Shown one piece after another: positions 41,722 to 49,973 of a stretch of 64,000 nt of DNA (the stretch's first letter is position 1; the number at the start of each line of letters is the position of its first letter). This DNA is from Clostridium kluyveri. Its GTDB lineage: Bacteria > Bacillota > Clostridia > Clostridiales > Clostridiaceae. The notes under the pieces were generated by a model, which ran no database searches, had not been told where the DNA came from, and saw nothing but the letters and a program-made list of their open reading frames with translations. A program made the translations under genes and the position numbers. The DNA lies in NCBI RefSeq assembly GCF_001902295.1, contig NZ_CP018335.1:1922001-1986000 (forward strand), in the 5' to 3' direction.

Positions 41722-42756
41722 TTGGTACAAGTAGGCGTTGTTGGGGGAACAGGTTATGTAGGAGCAGAATTAATAAGGCTCTTATCAAATCATAACAAAA
41801 TAAAAATATCAGGGATATCATCTACAAGTTATGAAGGTAAATCTATTAATAGCCTATATCCAGGTTTTTATGATTTGAAAGAACTTGTATGTGAAAAGGA
41901 TGATGAGGTTATAAAAAGAAGTGATTTGATTTTTTTAGCTCTGCCTAGCGGAGTAAGTGAACCTATTGTAGAAAAGGCAGTGGCCAAAGATAAAATATGT
42001 ATAGATATGGGTGCAGATTTTAGATTTAAAAATGAATCTTCATATAAAAAATGGTATGGTAAAAATTTTATTACACCAAAGTTGCATGAAAGTTCTGTGT
42101 ATGGACTTCCAGAGCTAAATAGAGAATATATAAAAAAATCCCGAATTATAGGAAATCCAGGATGTTATGCCACTTCTGTTCAAATTGGTGTTTTACCCCT
42201 TATTTCTGAAGGATTAATAGAAGAAAAAGGTATAATTGCAGATTGTAAATCAGGATTAACTGGTGCAGGGAAAACTCTTAGTGAAAGTAGTCATTTTGTA
42301 AATTGTAATGAGAGTTTTAGTGCTTATAAGGTCGCAAATCACAGGCATACTCCAGAAATAGAGGAAAATTTAAATAGTGTATCAAAAGAGGAGGTAAAGC
42401 TTACTTTTATTCCACATTTAATTCCAATAAACAGGGGTATTTTGTCTACCATATATACAACCCCTAAGGGTCCAATAGATATAGAAAAAATACACCAGAA
42501 ATATTGTGAATTCTATAAAGAGGAACCTTTTGTAAGAATTCTTCCTCTAGGGGAAGTATCTAAGATAAACAATGTAAGACTTTCTAATTATTGCTGTATT
42601 TCTATACATTATGACAGCGAAAATAATAAACTTATAATCATATCATGTTTAGATAATATGATAAAAGGAGCAGCAGGACAGGCAATTCAAAATATGAATA
42701 TTGTATTAGGTTTTGATGAAAAAGAAGGACTTACTGCCCTGCCAGCTGTTTTTTAA
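41722..42756 (+). CDS. argC: N-acetyl-gamma-glutamyl-phosphate reductase
   Basis: 344 residues. NADP-binding VGVVGGTGYVGAELIRLL, catalytic cysteine in GNPGCYATSVQ, and HRHTPEIEE histidine. Reduces N-acetylglutamyl phosphate to the semialdehyde, third step of arginine synthesis. TTG start behind AAAAGGAGG. First gene of argCJBD, 25 bp before argJ. Confidence 0.95.
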   Translation: MVQVGVVGGTGYVGAELIRLLSNHNKIKISGISSTSYEGKSINSLYPGFYDLKELVCEKDDEVIKRSDLIFLALPSGVSEPIVEKAVAKDKICIDMGADFRFKNESSYKKWYGKNFITPKLHESSVYGLPELNREYIKKSRIIGNPGCYATSVQIGVLPLISEGLIEEKGIIADCKSGLTGAGKTLSESSHFVNCNESFSAYKVANHRHTPEIEENLNSVSKEEVKLTFIPHLIPINRGILSTIYTTPKGPIDIEKIHQKYCEFYKEEPFVRILPLGEVSKINNVRLSNYCCISIHYDSENNKLIIISCLDNMIKGAAGQAIQNMNIVLGFDEKEGLTALPAVF

Positions 42757-42781
42757 TTAAATTTTAAGGAGGACATTTAAG

Positions 42782-44002
42782 ATGAATTTAGAAATTATAG
42801 AAGGAGGAATTACCTCTCCTAAAGGTTTTACAGCTTCAGGAATTAGCTGTGGCCTTAAGAAGAATAATTTGCAGGATTTAGCTCTTGTAATGTCAACTAA
42901 ACTTTGTAATTCAGCAGGGGTATACACTAAAAACATAGTTAAGGGGGCACCTCTTTTAGTAACTAAAGATCATTTAGAAAATAAGAAGGCTCAAGCCATA
43001 ATTATAAATAGCGGAAATGCCAATACCTGTACAGGGGAAGATGGAATAAATCATGCAAAAGAAATGTGTAAATATACAGGGGAAGAATTACAAATTGAAG
43101 AGGATAATGTACTTGTAGCTTCCACAGGAATTATAGGGGTAAAATTAAATATTGGTGCCATAAAAGAAGCCATTCCACGACTTGCTAAAAAGTTAAATAA
43201 AAATGGTGGAAAGGATGCAGCAAGGGCTATACTTACCACAGATACCTTTAAAAAGACATTGGCTGTAACCCTGGAACTTGGAGGAAAAACTGTAGTAATT
43301 GGAGCTATGGCTAAGGGTTCTGGAATGATACATCCTAATATGGCAACTATGCTTTCTTTTATTACCACAGATATAAATATAGATGCCAACCTTTTAGACA
43401 AGGCATTAAAAGAAAGTGTAAAAGTAAGCTATAATAGGATCTCTGTAGATGGAGATACCTCTACAAATGATATGGTACTTGTCATGGCCAATGGATTAGC
43501 TGAAAATTCCATTATAGATGAGGAAAATGAAGATTATAACACATTTTTAGAGGCATTAAAGAAGTTAAATATAGAATTGGCTAAAATGATTGCAAAAGAT
43601 GGAGAGGGTGCTACTAAATTAATAGAATGCACGGTTATGAATGTACCTGGAGAAAAGGAAGGTGAAATTCTAGGTAAATCTGTAATATGTTCAAGTCTTG
43701 TAAAAACTGCTTTATTTGGACGAAATGCCAATTGGGGCAGAATATTAGATGCTATTGGATATTCTGGAGTGGACTTTGATATAAATAAACTGGAAGTATC
43801 CATGGAAAGTTCAAAGGGGAGTATATTGGTATTTAAAAATGGTAATCCTGTAGATTTTTCAATTGAAAAATCTGTAGACATACTTTCAGAAAATACAGTA
43901 GGCATAGTTTTAAATTTTAACTCTGGGAATTACAGTGTATGCTGCTGGGGATGTGATTTAACTTATGATTATGTAAAGATTAATGGAAGCTATATGTCTT
44001 AA
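42782..44002 (+). CDS. argJ: Glutamate N-acetyltransferase/amino-acid acetyltransferase
   Basis: 406 residues, ornithine acetyltransferase of the Ntn fold. The self-cleavage and nucleophile threonine sits in KGSGMIHPNMATMLSF. Transfers acetyl from N-acetylornithine to glutamate, allowing the cyclic pathway and explaining why argE and argA are not in the cluster. The end TYDYVKINGSYMS is typical. ATG behind AGGAGG. 17 bp before argB. Confidence 0.95.
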   Translation: MNLEIIEGGITSPKGFTASGISCGLKKNNLQDLALVMSTKLCNSAGVYTKNIVKGAPLLVTKDHLENKKAQAIIINSGNANTCTGEDGINHAKEMCKYTGEELQIEEDNVLVASTGIIGVKLNIGAIKEAIPRLAKKLNKNGGKDAARAILTTDTFKKTLAVTLELGGKTVVIGAMAKGSGMIHPNMATMLSFITTDINIDANLLDKALKESVKVSYNRISVDGDTSTNDMVLVMANGLAENSIIDEENEDYNTFLEALKKLNIELAKMIAKDGEGATKLIECTVMNVPGEKEGEILGKSVICSSLVKTALFGRNANWGRILDAIGYSGVDFDINKLEVSMESSKGSILVFKNGNPVDFSIEKSVDILSENTVGIVLNFNSGNYSVCCWGCDLTYDYVKINGSYMS

Positions 44003-44019
44003 GGGAGGTACGGGAGGAA

Positions 44020-44871
44020 TTGAATTATAATGAGGTGGCAAAAATATTAGCGGAATCACTGCCATATATTCAAAAATACAGAGGAAAAACAATAGTTGTT
44101 AAGTATGGTGGCAGTGCTATGTTGGATGAACAGCTTAAAAAATATGTTATAAATGATTTAGTACTTATGAAATGTGTGGGAATAAATTTAGTAGTTGTTC
44201 ATGGAGGAGGTCCATTTATTTCTTCTTATTTAAAAAAGTTAAACAAGGAAAGTATTTTTATAGATGGATTAAGATATACAGATGAAGAAACTATGGATGT
44301 AGTTCAGATGGTACTTAGTGGAAAGGTAAATAAAGATCTGGTAAAATTAATTCAAAGTTATGGTGGAAAAGCCCTTGGACTTTGTGGAATAGATGGAGCT
44401 ATGATAAAAGCTGAAAAAATCTCCAAAGGCGTAGATTTGGGAAAAGTAGGAGAGATAACAGATATAAATACTGAAATCATTATAAGTTCTATAGATAATG
44501 GATATATTCCTGTAATAAGCAGTATAGCTCTTGGGGATGATAACGAAACCTATAATATAAATGCAGATACATGTACCTTTAAAATTGCGGCAGCTCTAAA
44601 AGCACAAAATTTAATACTTCTTACAGACGTACCTGGAGTTATGAGGGACATAGATGATAACTCCACTTTAATTTCAGAATTAAGGTTAAAGGATATTAAA
44701 GCTCTGTATGAAGATAATATTATAAAAGGAGGGATGTTGCCAAAAATTAATTGTTGTGTTGAGGCCATTAAGTCGGGAGTTAAGAGTGCACACATTATTG
44801 ACGGTAGAGTACCTCATTGTCTTCTTGTGGAATTATTTTCAAAAGAAGGTATAGGAACTATGATTTATTAG
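44020..44871 (+). CDS. argB: Acetylglutamate kinase
   Basis: 283 residues, amino acid kinase fold. Phosphate loop in VVKYGGSAM, GGGPFISSYLKK substrate loop, and TDVPGVMRD with KGGMLPK. Phosphorylates N-acetylglutamate, the usual arginine-feedback step. TTG start behind GGGAGG. 12 bp before argD. Confidence 0.95.
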   Translation: MNYNEVAKILAESLPYIQKYRGKTIVVKYGGSAMLDEQLKKYVINDLVLMKCVGINLVVVHGGGPFISSYLKKLNKESIFIDGLRYTDEETMDVVQMVLSGKVNKDLVKLIQSYGGKALGLCGIDGAMIKAEKISKGVDLGKVGEITDINTEIIISSIDNGYIPVISSIALGDDNETYNINADTCTFKIAAALKAQNLILLTDVPGVMRDIDDNSTLISELRLKDIKALYEDNIIKGGMLPKINCCVEAIKSGVKSAHIIDGRVPHCLLVELFSKEGIGTMIY

Positions 44872-44883
44872 GAGGAGATTAAT

Positions 44884-46056
44884 TTGGATTATTTAAATTA
44901 TGCAAAAGAATATCTTATGAATACTTATAACCATCTTCCTGTGGTATTCACTCACGGAGAAGGGTGTAAGTTATTTGATACGGATAATAAGGAATATCTG
45001 GATTTTACATCAGGTATTGGCGTAATGTCTCTAGGCTATGGAAATAAGAACTGGATTAAAGCTGTAGAAGCCCAACTGGAAAAAGTAGTTCATACTTCTA
45101 ATATATTTTTGAATATTCCTGTATTGGAACTAGCCAAAAAATTTACTGAAATTTCAAATATGACTAAAGTGTTTTTTTGTAATTCTGGTGCAGAAGCTAA
45201 TGAAGGAGCCATAAAATTAGCAAGAAAGTATAGTTTTGATAAACATGGAAAGGCTAGAAATACTATACTTACATTGAAAAAGAGTTTTCATGGAAGAACT
45301 ATAACTACATTAAAAGCAGGAGGACAGGAAAAGCTTCATAAATATTTTTACCCCTTTACTGAAGGTTTTAAATATGCAGAGGCCAATGTAGAAGAATTAG
45401 AAAAATCCATAGATTCATCAATTTGTGCTATTATGATAGAACCTATTCAGGGAGAAGGAGGAATAAATCCACTAAGTGAAGAATTTATTCATAAGGTTTT
45501 TGAAATAGCAGAGAAGGAAGATATCTTGGTTATATGTGACGAAATTCAATGTGGTATAGGAAGAACAGGAAAGATCTATGGTTTTAATAATTATGGTGTT
45601 TGTCCAGATATTATATCCACTGCAAAAGGTCTTGGAGGAGGATTACCTATAGGTGCTGTGCTCTGTAATGAAAAATTGAACAATACCTTTGAATATGGAG
45701 ATCATGGCTCTACTTTTGGAGGAAATCCTGTTTGTGCAGCAGGTGCCCTAGAAGTATTGAACATAATAAGTGAGGATTCTTTTTTAGAGGAAGTAAGTGA
45801 AAAAGGGGAATTTATTAAGGAGTATTTTAAAAGTAAAAATAAAAAGAACATATTAGAAGTTCGTGGAATGGGACTTATGATAGGAATAGAAATTGAAGGG
45901 GAAGCATCCAAGGTACAAAAGAAAGCTCTCCAAAAAGGTCTTCTTGTATTAACCGCAGGACCAAATGTAGTGAGATTATTACCACCTCTTATTATTCCAA
46001 AAGAAGAATTAGAAGCAGGATTAAATACACTATATGAAATTATAGAGGAAGAGTAA
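44884..46056 (+). CDS. argD: Acetylornithine aminotransferase
   Basis: 390 residues, class III PLP aminotransferase. FFCNSGAEANEGAIKLARKY, CDEIQCGIGRTGK, and the Schiff-base lysine in STAKGLGGGLPIGA. Makes N-acetylornithine from the semialdehyde. TTG start after AGGAGGAG. Last gene of the operon; argF, argG and argH are not in the window. Confidence 0.95.
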   Translation: MDYLNYAKEYLMNTYNHLPVVFTHGEGCKLFDTDNKEYLDFTSGIGVMSLGYGNKNWIKAVEAQLEKVVHTSNIFLNIPVLELAKKFTEISNMTKVFFCNSGAEANEGAIKLARKYSFDKHGKARNTILTLKKSFHGRTITTLKAGGQEKLHKYFYPFTEGFKYAEANVEELEKSIDSSICAIMIEPIQGEGGINPLSEEFIHKVFEIAEKEDILVICDEIQCGIGRTGKIYGFNNYGVCPDIISTAKGLGGGLPIGAVLCNEKLNNTFEYGDHGSTFGGNPVCAAGALEVLNIISEDSFLEEVSEKGEFIKEYFKSKNKKNILEVRGMGLMIGIEIEGEASKVQKKALQKGLLVLTAGPNVVRLLPPLIIPKEELEAGLNTLYEIIEEE

Positions 46057-46090
46057 TTTATATATTAAAAATATATTTAAATCAAGTAAA

Positions 46091-46125
46091 AGAAATCTGC
46101 TGTAATTTAAGTAGATTTCTTTTTA
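46091..46125 (+). terminator. argCJBD terminator
   Basis: AGAAATCTGCT (46091-46101) and AGTAGATTTCT (46110-46120), 11-bp stem with one wobble, 8-base loop, followed by TTTTA. Confidence 0.85.
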
Positions 46126-46207
46126 TTATAATAAATAAATGTGATAATAACCTCTTTGTAAAAGTATAAATAGATATATCTATTTTATTAATATAGAGGT
46201 TACATTT

Positions 46208-47107
46208 ATGAGGTGGTTTATTAATTTACATAAGCTTGAGAAAAAGACTATTTTACTTATGTTAGCATTGCTTTATGTGAGCATATTATTTTCTTTTGGA
46301 TTTATTTACTGGGACATAGCCAATGATTCCCAGGGAGAATTTTTTATATTCCAAAATGATGTGAACATGAATACAAAGGTAGAAGCCTTTAGAAAGAGTT
46401 TGAATATCCCCATATATAATAAGGAATTTAAAGACATGGTAAAATATTTAATATCCTCTAATGAATATAAAAGACCTATTGCAAAATTAGAAGCTCCTGG
46501 ATCCTCATTTTCTGCAAACATATTCGCCTTTGATAAAATATTAGGAGAAAATTGGGCTAATTATTATTATCTTTTATTTCAAAGTCAAGGTATTACCCAT
46601 ATAAGTATAGAAGACTTAGGAGAAGATAAAGTGAGTAGTAAATTTAATAGTAATAAGTTAAAAATATGTTTTTACAAGATAAATGAGGAGGAAAAATATA
46701 AGGATTTTAAGAGCTATAAAAAAAGTGATAAGAACAAATTTGAAAAAGTAGACAGCAAATATGTTTGGATAAATAATTATACCTTACTTTATAATGAAAT
46801 TTTTAGGAAGGAATATTTTTATTATCCTCTAAATTTTTATTTTCCAAAGCTTATAGAAAACTCCATATCTTTTTTAGATGATAGTCCTTTGGTACTGAGA
46901 GCTATAATAAATGGAAATTTCAAATATCCAATATGGAATTTTATGTATTTTAGTGCTGTTACTATGACTACATTAGGTTATGGAGATATTTTGCCTAATT
47001 CTATGGTTGTTAGGATATTGGTTATGCTTGAAACTATATTTGGAGTAATTATAATAGGGGTATTTGTATCCTGTTTGTTTTGGAATAAAAAATCAAATGA
47101 TTCTTAG
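46208..47107 (+). CDS. Two-helix potassium channel with large extracytoplasmic domain
   Basis: 299 residues. One membrane helix near the N-terminus (about 15-37), a hydrophilic domain of some 185 residues, then a pore helix, the selectivity filter TTLGYGD, and a second helix (RILVMLETIFGVIIIGVFVS). The filter defines the Ion_trans_2 potassium channel family. The large middle domain would be outside the cell and is unrelated to anything I recognise. The C-terminus is only about ten residues, ending NKKSNDS, and its stop codon lies within repeat copy D, suggesting the repeat set the end. ATG at 46208 with AGAGGT upstream. Confidence 0.8.
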   Translation: MRWFINLHKLEKKTILLMLALLYVSILFSFGFIYWDIANDSQGEFFIFQNDVNMNTKVEAFRKSLNIPIYNKEFKDMVKYLISSNEYKRPIAKLEAPGSSFSANIFAFDKILGENWANYYYLLFQSQGITHISIEDLGEDKVSSKFNSNKLKICFYKINEEEKYKDFKSYKKSDKNKFEKVDSKYVWINNYTLLYNEIFRKEYFYYPLNFYFPKLIENSISFLDDSPLVLRAIINGNFKYPIWNFMYFSAVTMTTLGYGDILPNSMVVRILVMLETIFGVIIIGVFVSCLFWNKKSNDS

Positions 47108-47157
47108 GTTCAGGAGGAGTTTGCTGTAGGGAAATGCTTTTCTCCACTTAAACTTAT
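47097..47157. repeat. Dispersed palindromic repeat, copy D
   Basis: AATGATTCTTAGGTTCAGG then AGGAGTTTGCTGTAGGGAAA then TGCTTTTCTCCACTTAAACTT. Same order and spacing as copy A. Overlaps the last codons of the potassium channel gene, whose stop is the TAG of ATTCTTAGG. Confidence 0.75.
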
Positions 47158-47336
47158 GGGATTTTGAAACTAAAAAAATTTACATTATATATATTATGTA
47201 AATTTAAAGTTAAAGTAAACAAGTAGCATAGAAAAATATAAAAATATATACTATAATTATAAAAAAGTGCAAAAAACTAAAGATGAAATAGTAAACAATA
47301 AAAATTATAATAATAAAAATGGAATGGAGAGAAAAC

Positions 47337-47822
47337 ATGGAGAAAATCACTAGTTTTACAATTAATCACTTGGAACTATTGCCTGGGGTATATGTTTCAA
47401 GGCAGGATAATATTAATGGAGCAATAATAACTACCTTTGATATTAGGATGACAAGACCAAATTTTGAACCAGTAATGAATACTGCTGAACTTCATACTAT
47501 TGAGCATTTGGGAGCAACCTTTTTAAGAAATCACAGCGAGTATGGCAGTAAGATAGTTTATTTTGGTCCTATGGGCTGTAGAACAGGATTATATTTATTA
47601 TTAGGAAGTGATAGAGGATTTGAATCAAGGGAAATTATAGGGTTAGTTAAAGAGATGTTTCAATTTATTGCAGAATATGAGGGTGAAATTCCAGGTGCAC
47701 TGCCAAAAGATTGTGGAAATTATCTTGATATGAACTTACCTATGGCTAAATATTTAGCAAAAAAATATTTAGAGAATGTGCTGGATAATATTGGTGAAAA
47801 AAATCTTAATTATCCTAAATAA
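47337..47822 (+). CDS. luxS: S-ribosylhomocysteine lyase (AI-2 synthase)
   Basis: 161 residues. Iron/zinc motif HTIEHLGATFLRNH (HxxEH) and GPMGCRTGLYLLL with the catalytic Cys, plus the later cysteine in KDCGNYLDMNLP. Splits S-ribosylhomocysteine into homocysteine and DPD, precursor of AI-2, within the activated methyl cycle. ATG 47337 follows TGGAGAG; the upstream ATG 47319 lies ahead of that site. The repeat copy E starts directly after the stop. Confidence 0.95.
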   Translation: MEKITSFTINHLELLPGVYVSRQDNINGAIITTFDIRMTRPNFEPVMNTAELHTIEHLGATFLRNHSEYGSKIVYFGPMGCRTGLYLLLGSDRGFESREIIGLVKEMFQFIAEYEGEIPGALPKDCGNYLDMNLPMAKYLAKKYLENVLDNIGEKNLNYPK

Positions 47823-47925
47823 AGTAATTCTTAGGCCCAGAAGGTGCTAAAATCAGCTAATCCCCCAGCTTTTTCAAAGGTGGGGATTAGCTGATTTTAG
47901 CGTTTGGGTAGGTTCTTTTCTAAAG
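47823..47925. repeat. Palindromic repeat, copy E, with a 20-bp perfect stem
   Basis: Begins AGTAATTCTTAGGCCCAG, then arms GCTAAAATCAGCTAATCCCC (47845-47864) and exact complement (47882-47901) around CAGCTTTTTCAAAGGT. The beginning matches the dispersed family and the loop matches 36510-36530. It lies between convergent luxS and tcdA and probably terminates both. Confidence 0.7.
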
Positions 47926-47932
47926 ATAAAAA

Positions 47933-48691
47933 TTAATTCAATGACAGTATATCTTTAATTACCTCACCTGCTATTATCATTCCTGCCACGGGAGGAACAA
48001 AGGAATTGCTAGAGGGTATTTGACGTTTTGACAGGCATTTTTTTGAGCCACCAGTGCATACACAGCCTTCCTTGCAGGTTATGACTTCTTCTATTTTTGG
48101 TTTTTTAGGTATTTCCTCGGAATACAATACCTTTAAGTTTTTTATTTTTCGTTTTTTGAGTTCATGTCTCATTACTTTAGCTAGGGGACATATTTTTGTA
48201 TCATAAATGTCAGATATCTTAAATTTAGTAGGATCTAGTTTATTTCCAGTCCCCATACAACTAATTATATTTATATTATGATTTTTACACCATACTATAA
48301 GGGATATTTTTGAAGATACTGTATCAATGGCATCTATTACATAATCCGTGGAAGGAGGTATAATGGCATCTATATTACTTTCATCTGCAAATATTTTATA
48401 AGATTCCACCTTACAATTGGGATTTATATCTAAAATTCTATCTTTTAAAACATCTGCTTTATATTTACCTATTGTATGGAAGTTGGCATGTATCTGTCTG
48501 TTTATATTTGTTAGACAAACAGTATCATCATCTACTATGACAATATGACCTATACCTCCTCTTACCAGAGCTTCAAGGGTAAAACTTCCTACACCACCTA
48601 AACCAAATAGTACTATAGTACTGTGTTTTAATTTTTTTAAAGCTTCTTTTCCAAACAGTAGTTCGGTTCTGGAAAGGGCATGTTGTTTCAT
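47933..48691 (-). CDS. tcdA: tRNA threonylcarbamoyladenosine dehydratase
   Basis: 252 residues, E1-like ThiF fold. ATP-binding FGLGGVGSFTLEALVRGGIG, DDDTVCLTNINRQ, and the C-terminal CxGGSKKCLS region with a VPPVAGMIIAGEVIKDIL end. Cyclises t6A37 to ct6A in tRNA. Start ATG at 48691 after GGAGAT. Convergent with luxS. Confidence 0.9.
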   Translation of the reverse strand: MKQHALSRTELLFGKEALKKLKHSTIVLFGLGGVGSFTLEALVRGGIGHIVIVDDDTVCLTNINRQIHANFHTIGKYKADVLKDRILDINPNCKVESYKIFADESNIDAIIPPSTDYVIDAIDTVSSKISLIVWCKNHNINIISCMGTGNKLDPTKFKISDIYDTKICPLAKVMRHELKKRKIKNLKVLYSEEIPKKPKIEEVITCKEGCVCTGGSKKCLSKRQIPSSNSFVPPVAGMIIAGEVIKDILSLN

Positions 48692-48999
48692 TAAATGATC
48701 TCCTATTCATAATAGTTTAATTATTTTTAACTTAAATGACAATATTAAAATTATATAATGTACAGTATTTTTAATCAATAGTCTTATAGCACTAAGTAAT
48801 TCTTATTTGGGTGGAATTTTCTATAATGTGAAGTATTAGCTTTTTAATGGATTAGTAAATTGTATCTTAAATATTAAATTTTTATCTATCGTTGAATAGT
48901 CCACAATAATAAACTATAATTAAGGGTATATAGTAATTAATTGTAAGGTTTCAAATGCTTAAAACAATACGTGAGGTAATTAAAAGAGGGTGTTTTATT
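48692..48999. other. Intergenic region
   Basis: 308 bp. A remnant of the repeat family (AAGTAATTCTTATTTGGG, 48794-48811) and AGAGGG before the next gene are all that I can point to. No clear promoter. Confidence 0.5.
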
Positions 49000-49827
49000 A
49001 TGAAAATAGGTTTGTGTCAAATGATGGTTTTGAAGTCTTCAAAAAGTGACAATGTAAAAAGAGCAAAGGAATATATACGGAAGGCTGCAAATAAAGGAGC
49101 TGACATAGTAGCATTACCGGAAATGTTTAATTGTTACTATAATATTAAGTATTTTAGAGAATATGCAGAAAAGGATAATTGCAAGGGAGAAACTTTAAGC
49201 ATGTTGTCCTCTGCGGCTAAAGAGATGGGAATATATATAGTTGGAGGCTCCATACCTGAAATTGATGATAAAGGAAATATATATAATGCTTCTTTTGTAT
49301 TTAATGATAAAGGAGAATTAATAGGGAAGCATAGAAAAATGCATTTATTTGATATAGATATAAAAGGTAAAATAACATTTAAGGAGTCAGATGTTTTAAC
49401 TCCAGGAGACAAAGTTACTGTAATAGATACAAAGTGGGGAAAAATAGGTGTAGCTATATGTTATGATGTAAGATTTCCTGAACTTATGAGGCTTATGGCA
49501 CTTCAAGGGGCAAAAATCATATTTATTCCAGCTTCTTTTAATACAACTACAGGACCATCTCATTGGGAACTGTTATTTAGAAGTGCTGCAGTAGAAAATC
49601 AACTATATACCGTAGGAATATCACCAGCAAGAAATATAAATTATTCTTATGTTGCCTATGGAAATTCTCTTATAGTAGATCCCTGGGGGAAGATATTAAA
49701 TATATTAGATGAAAAAGAGGGAATACTATTATCGGAGATAGATTTGGAATATATATATGAAGTAAGAAAATCTATACCTGTATTTGAGCATAGAAGAGAG
49801 GATTTATATAAAATTACTTTAGCATGA
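49000..49827 (+). CDS. Nitrilase-superfamily amidase (omega-amidase-like)
   Basis: 275 residues. Catalytic triad visible as Glu in ALPEMFN, Lys in KHRKMHLFDID and Cys in VAICYDVRFPE. The set resembles Nit2/omega-amidase, which hydrolyses alpha-ketoglutaramate or ketosuccinamate; other carbon-nitrogen hydrolase roles are possible. ATG 49000 follows AAAGAGGG; an in-frame ATG at 48955 lacks a site. Monocistronic. Confidence 0.88.
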   Translation: MKIGLCQMMVLKSSKSDNVKRAKEYIRKAANKGADIVALPEMFNCYYNIKYFREYAEKDNCKGETLSMLSSAAKEMGIYIVGGSIPEIDDKGNIYNASFVFNDKGELIGKHRKMHLFDIDIKGKITFKESDVLTPGDKVTVIDTKWGKIGVAICYDVRFPELMRLMALQGAKIIFIPASFNTTTGPSHWELLFRSAAVENQLYTVGISPARNINYSYVAYGNSLIVDPWGKILNILDEKEGILLSEIDLEYIYEVRKSIPVFEHRREDLYKITLA

Positions 49828-49973
49828 AAAGAAAAAATATATAAGTTTTGTTAGTCAGAATATTTCGACATATACCACATAAGTAAAAATCTGTGGTATC
49901 ATGATATACGGTATTTTATGTATATTTGTTTCAGTATAATAGAATAAATATATTATAAGGAAGGATTTTTGTG

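Noticed and set aside
43051..43905. Long reverse-strand open frames inside argJ.
   Set aside because: They are shadows of the argJ frame, with no ribosome binding sites or domain logic; the same holds for other antisense frames inside strong genes.
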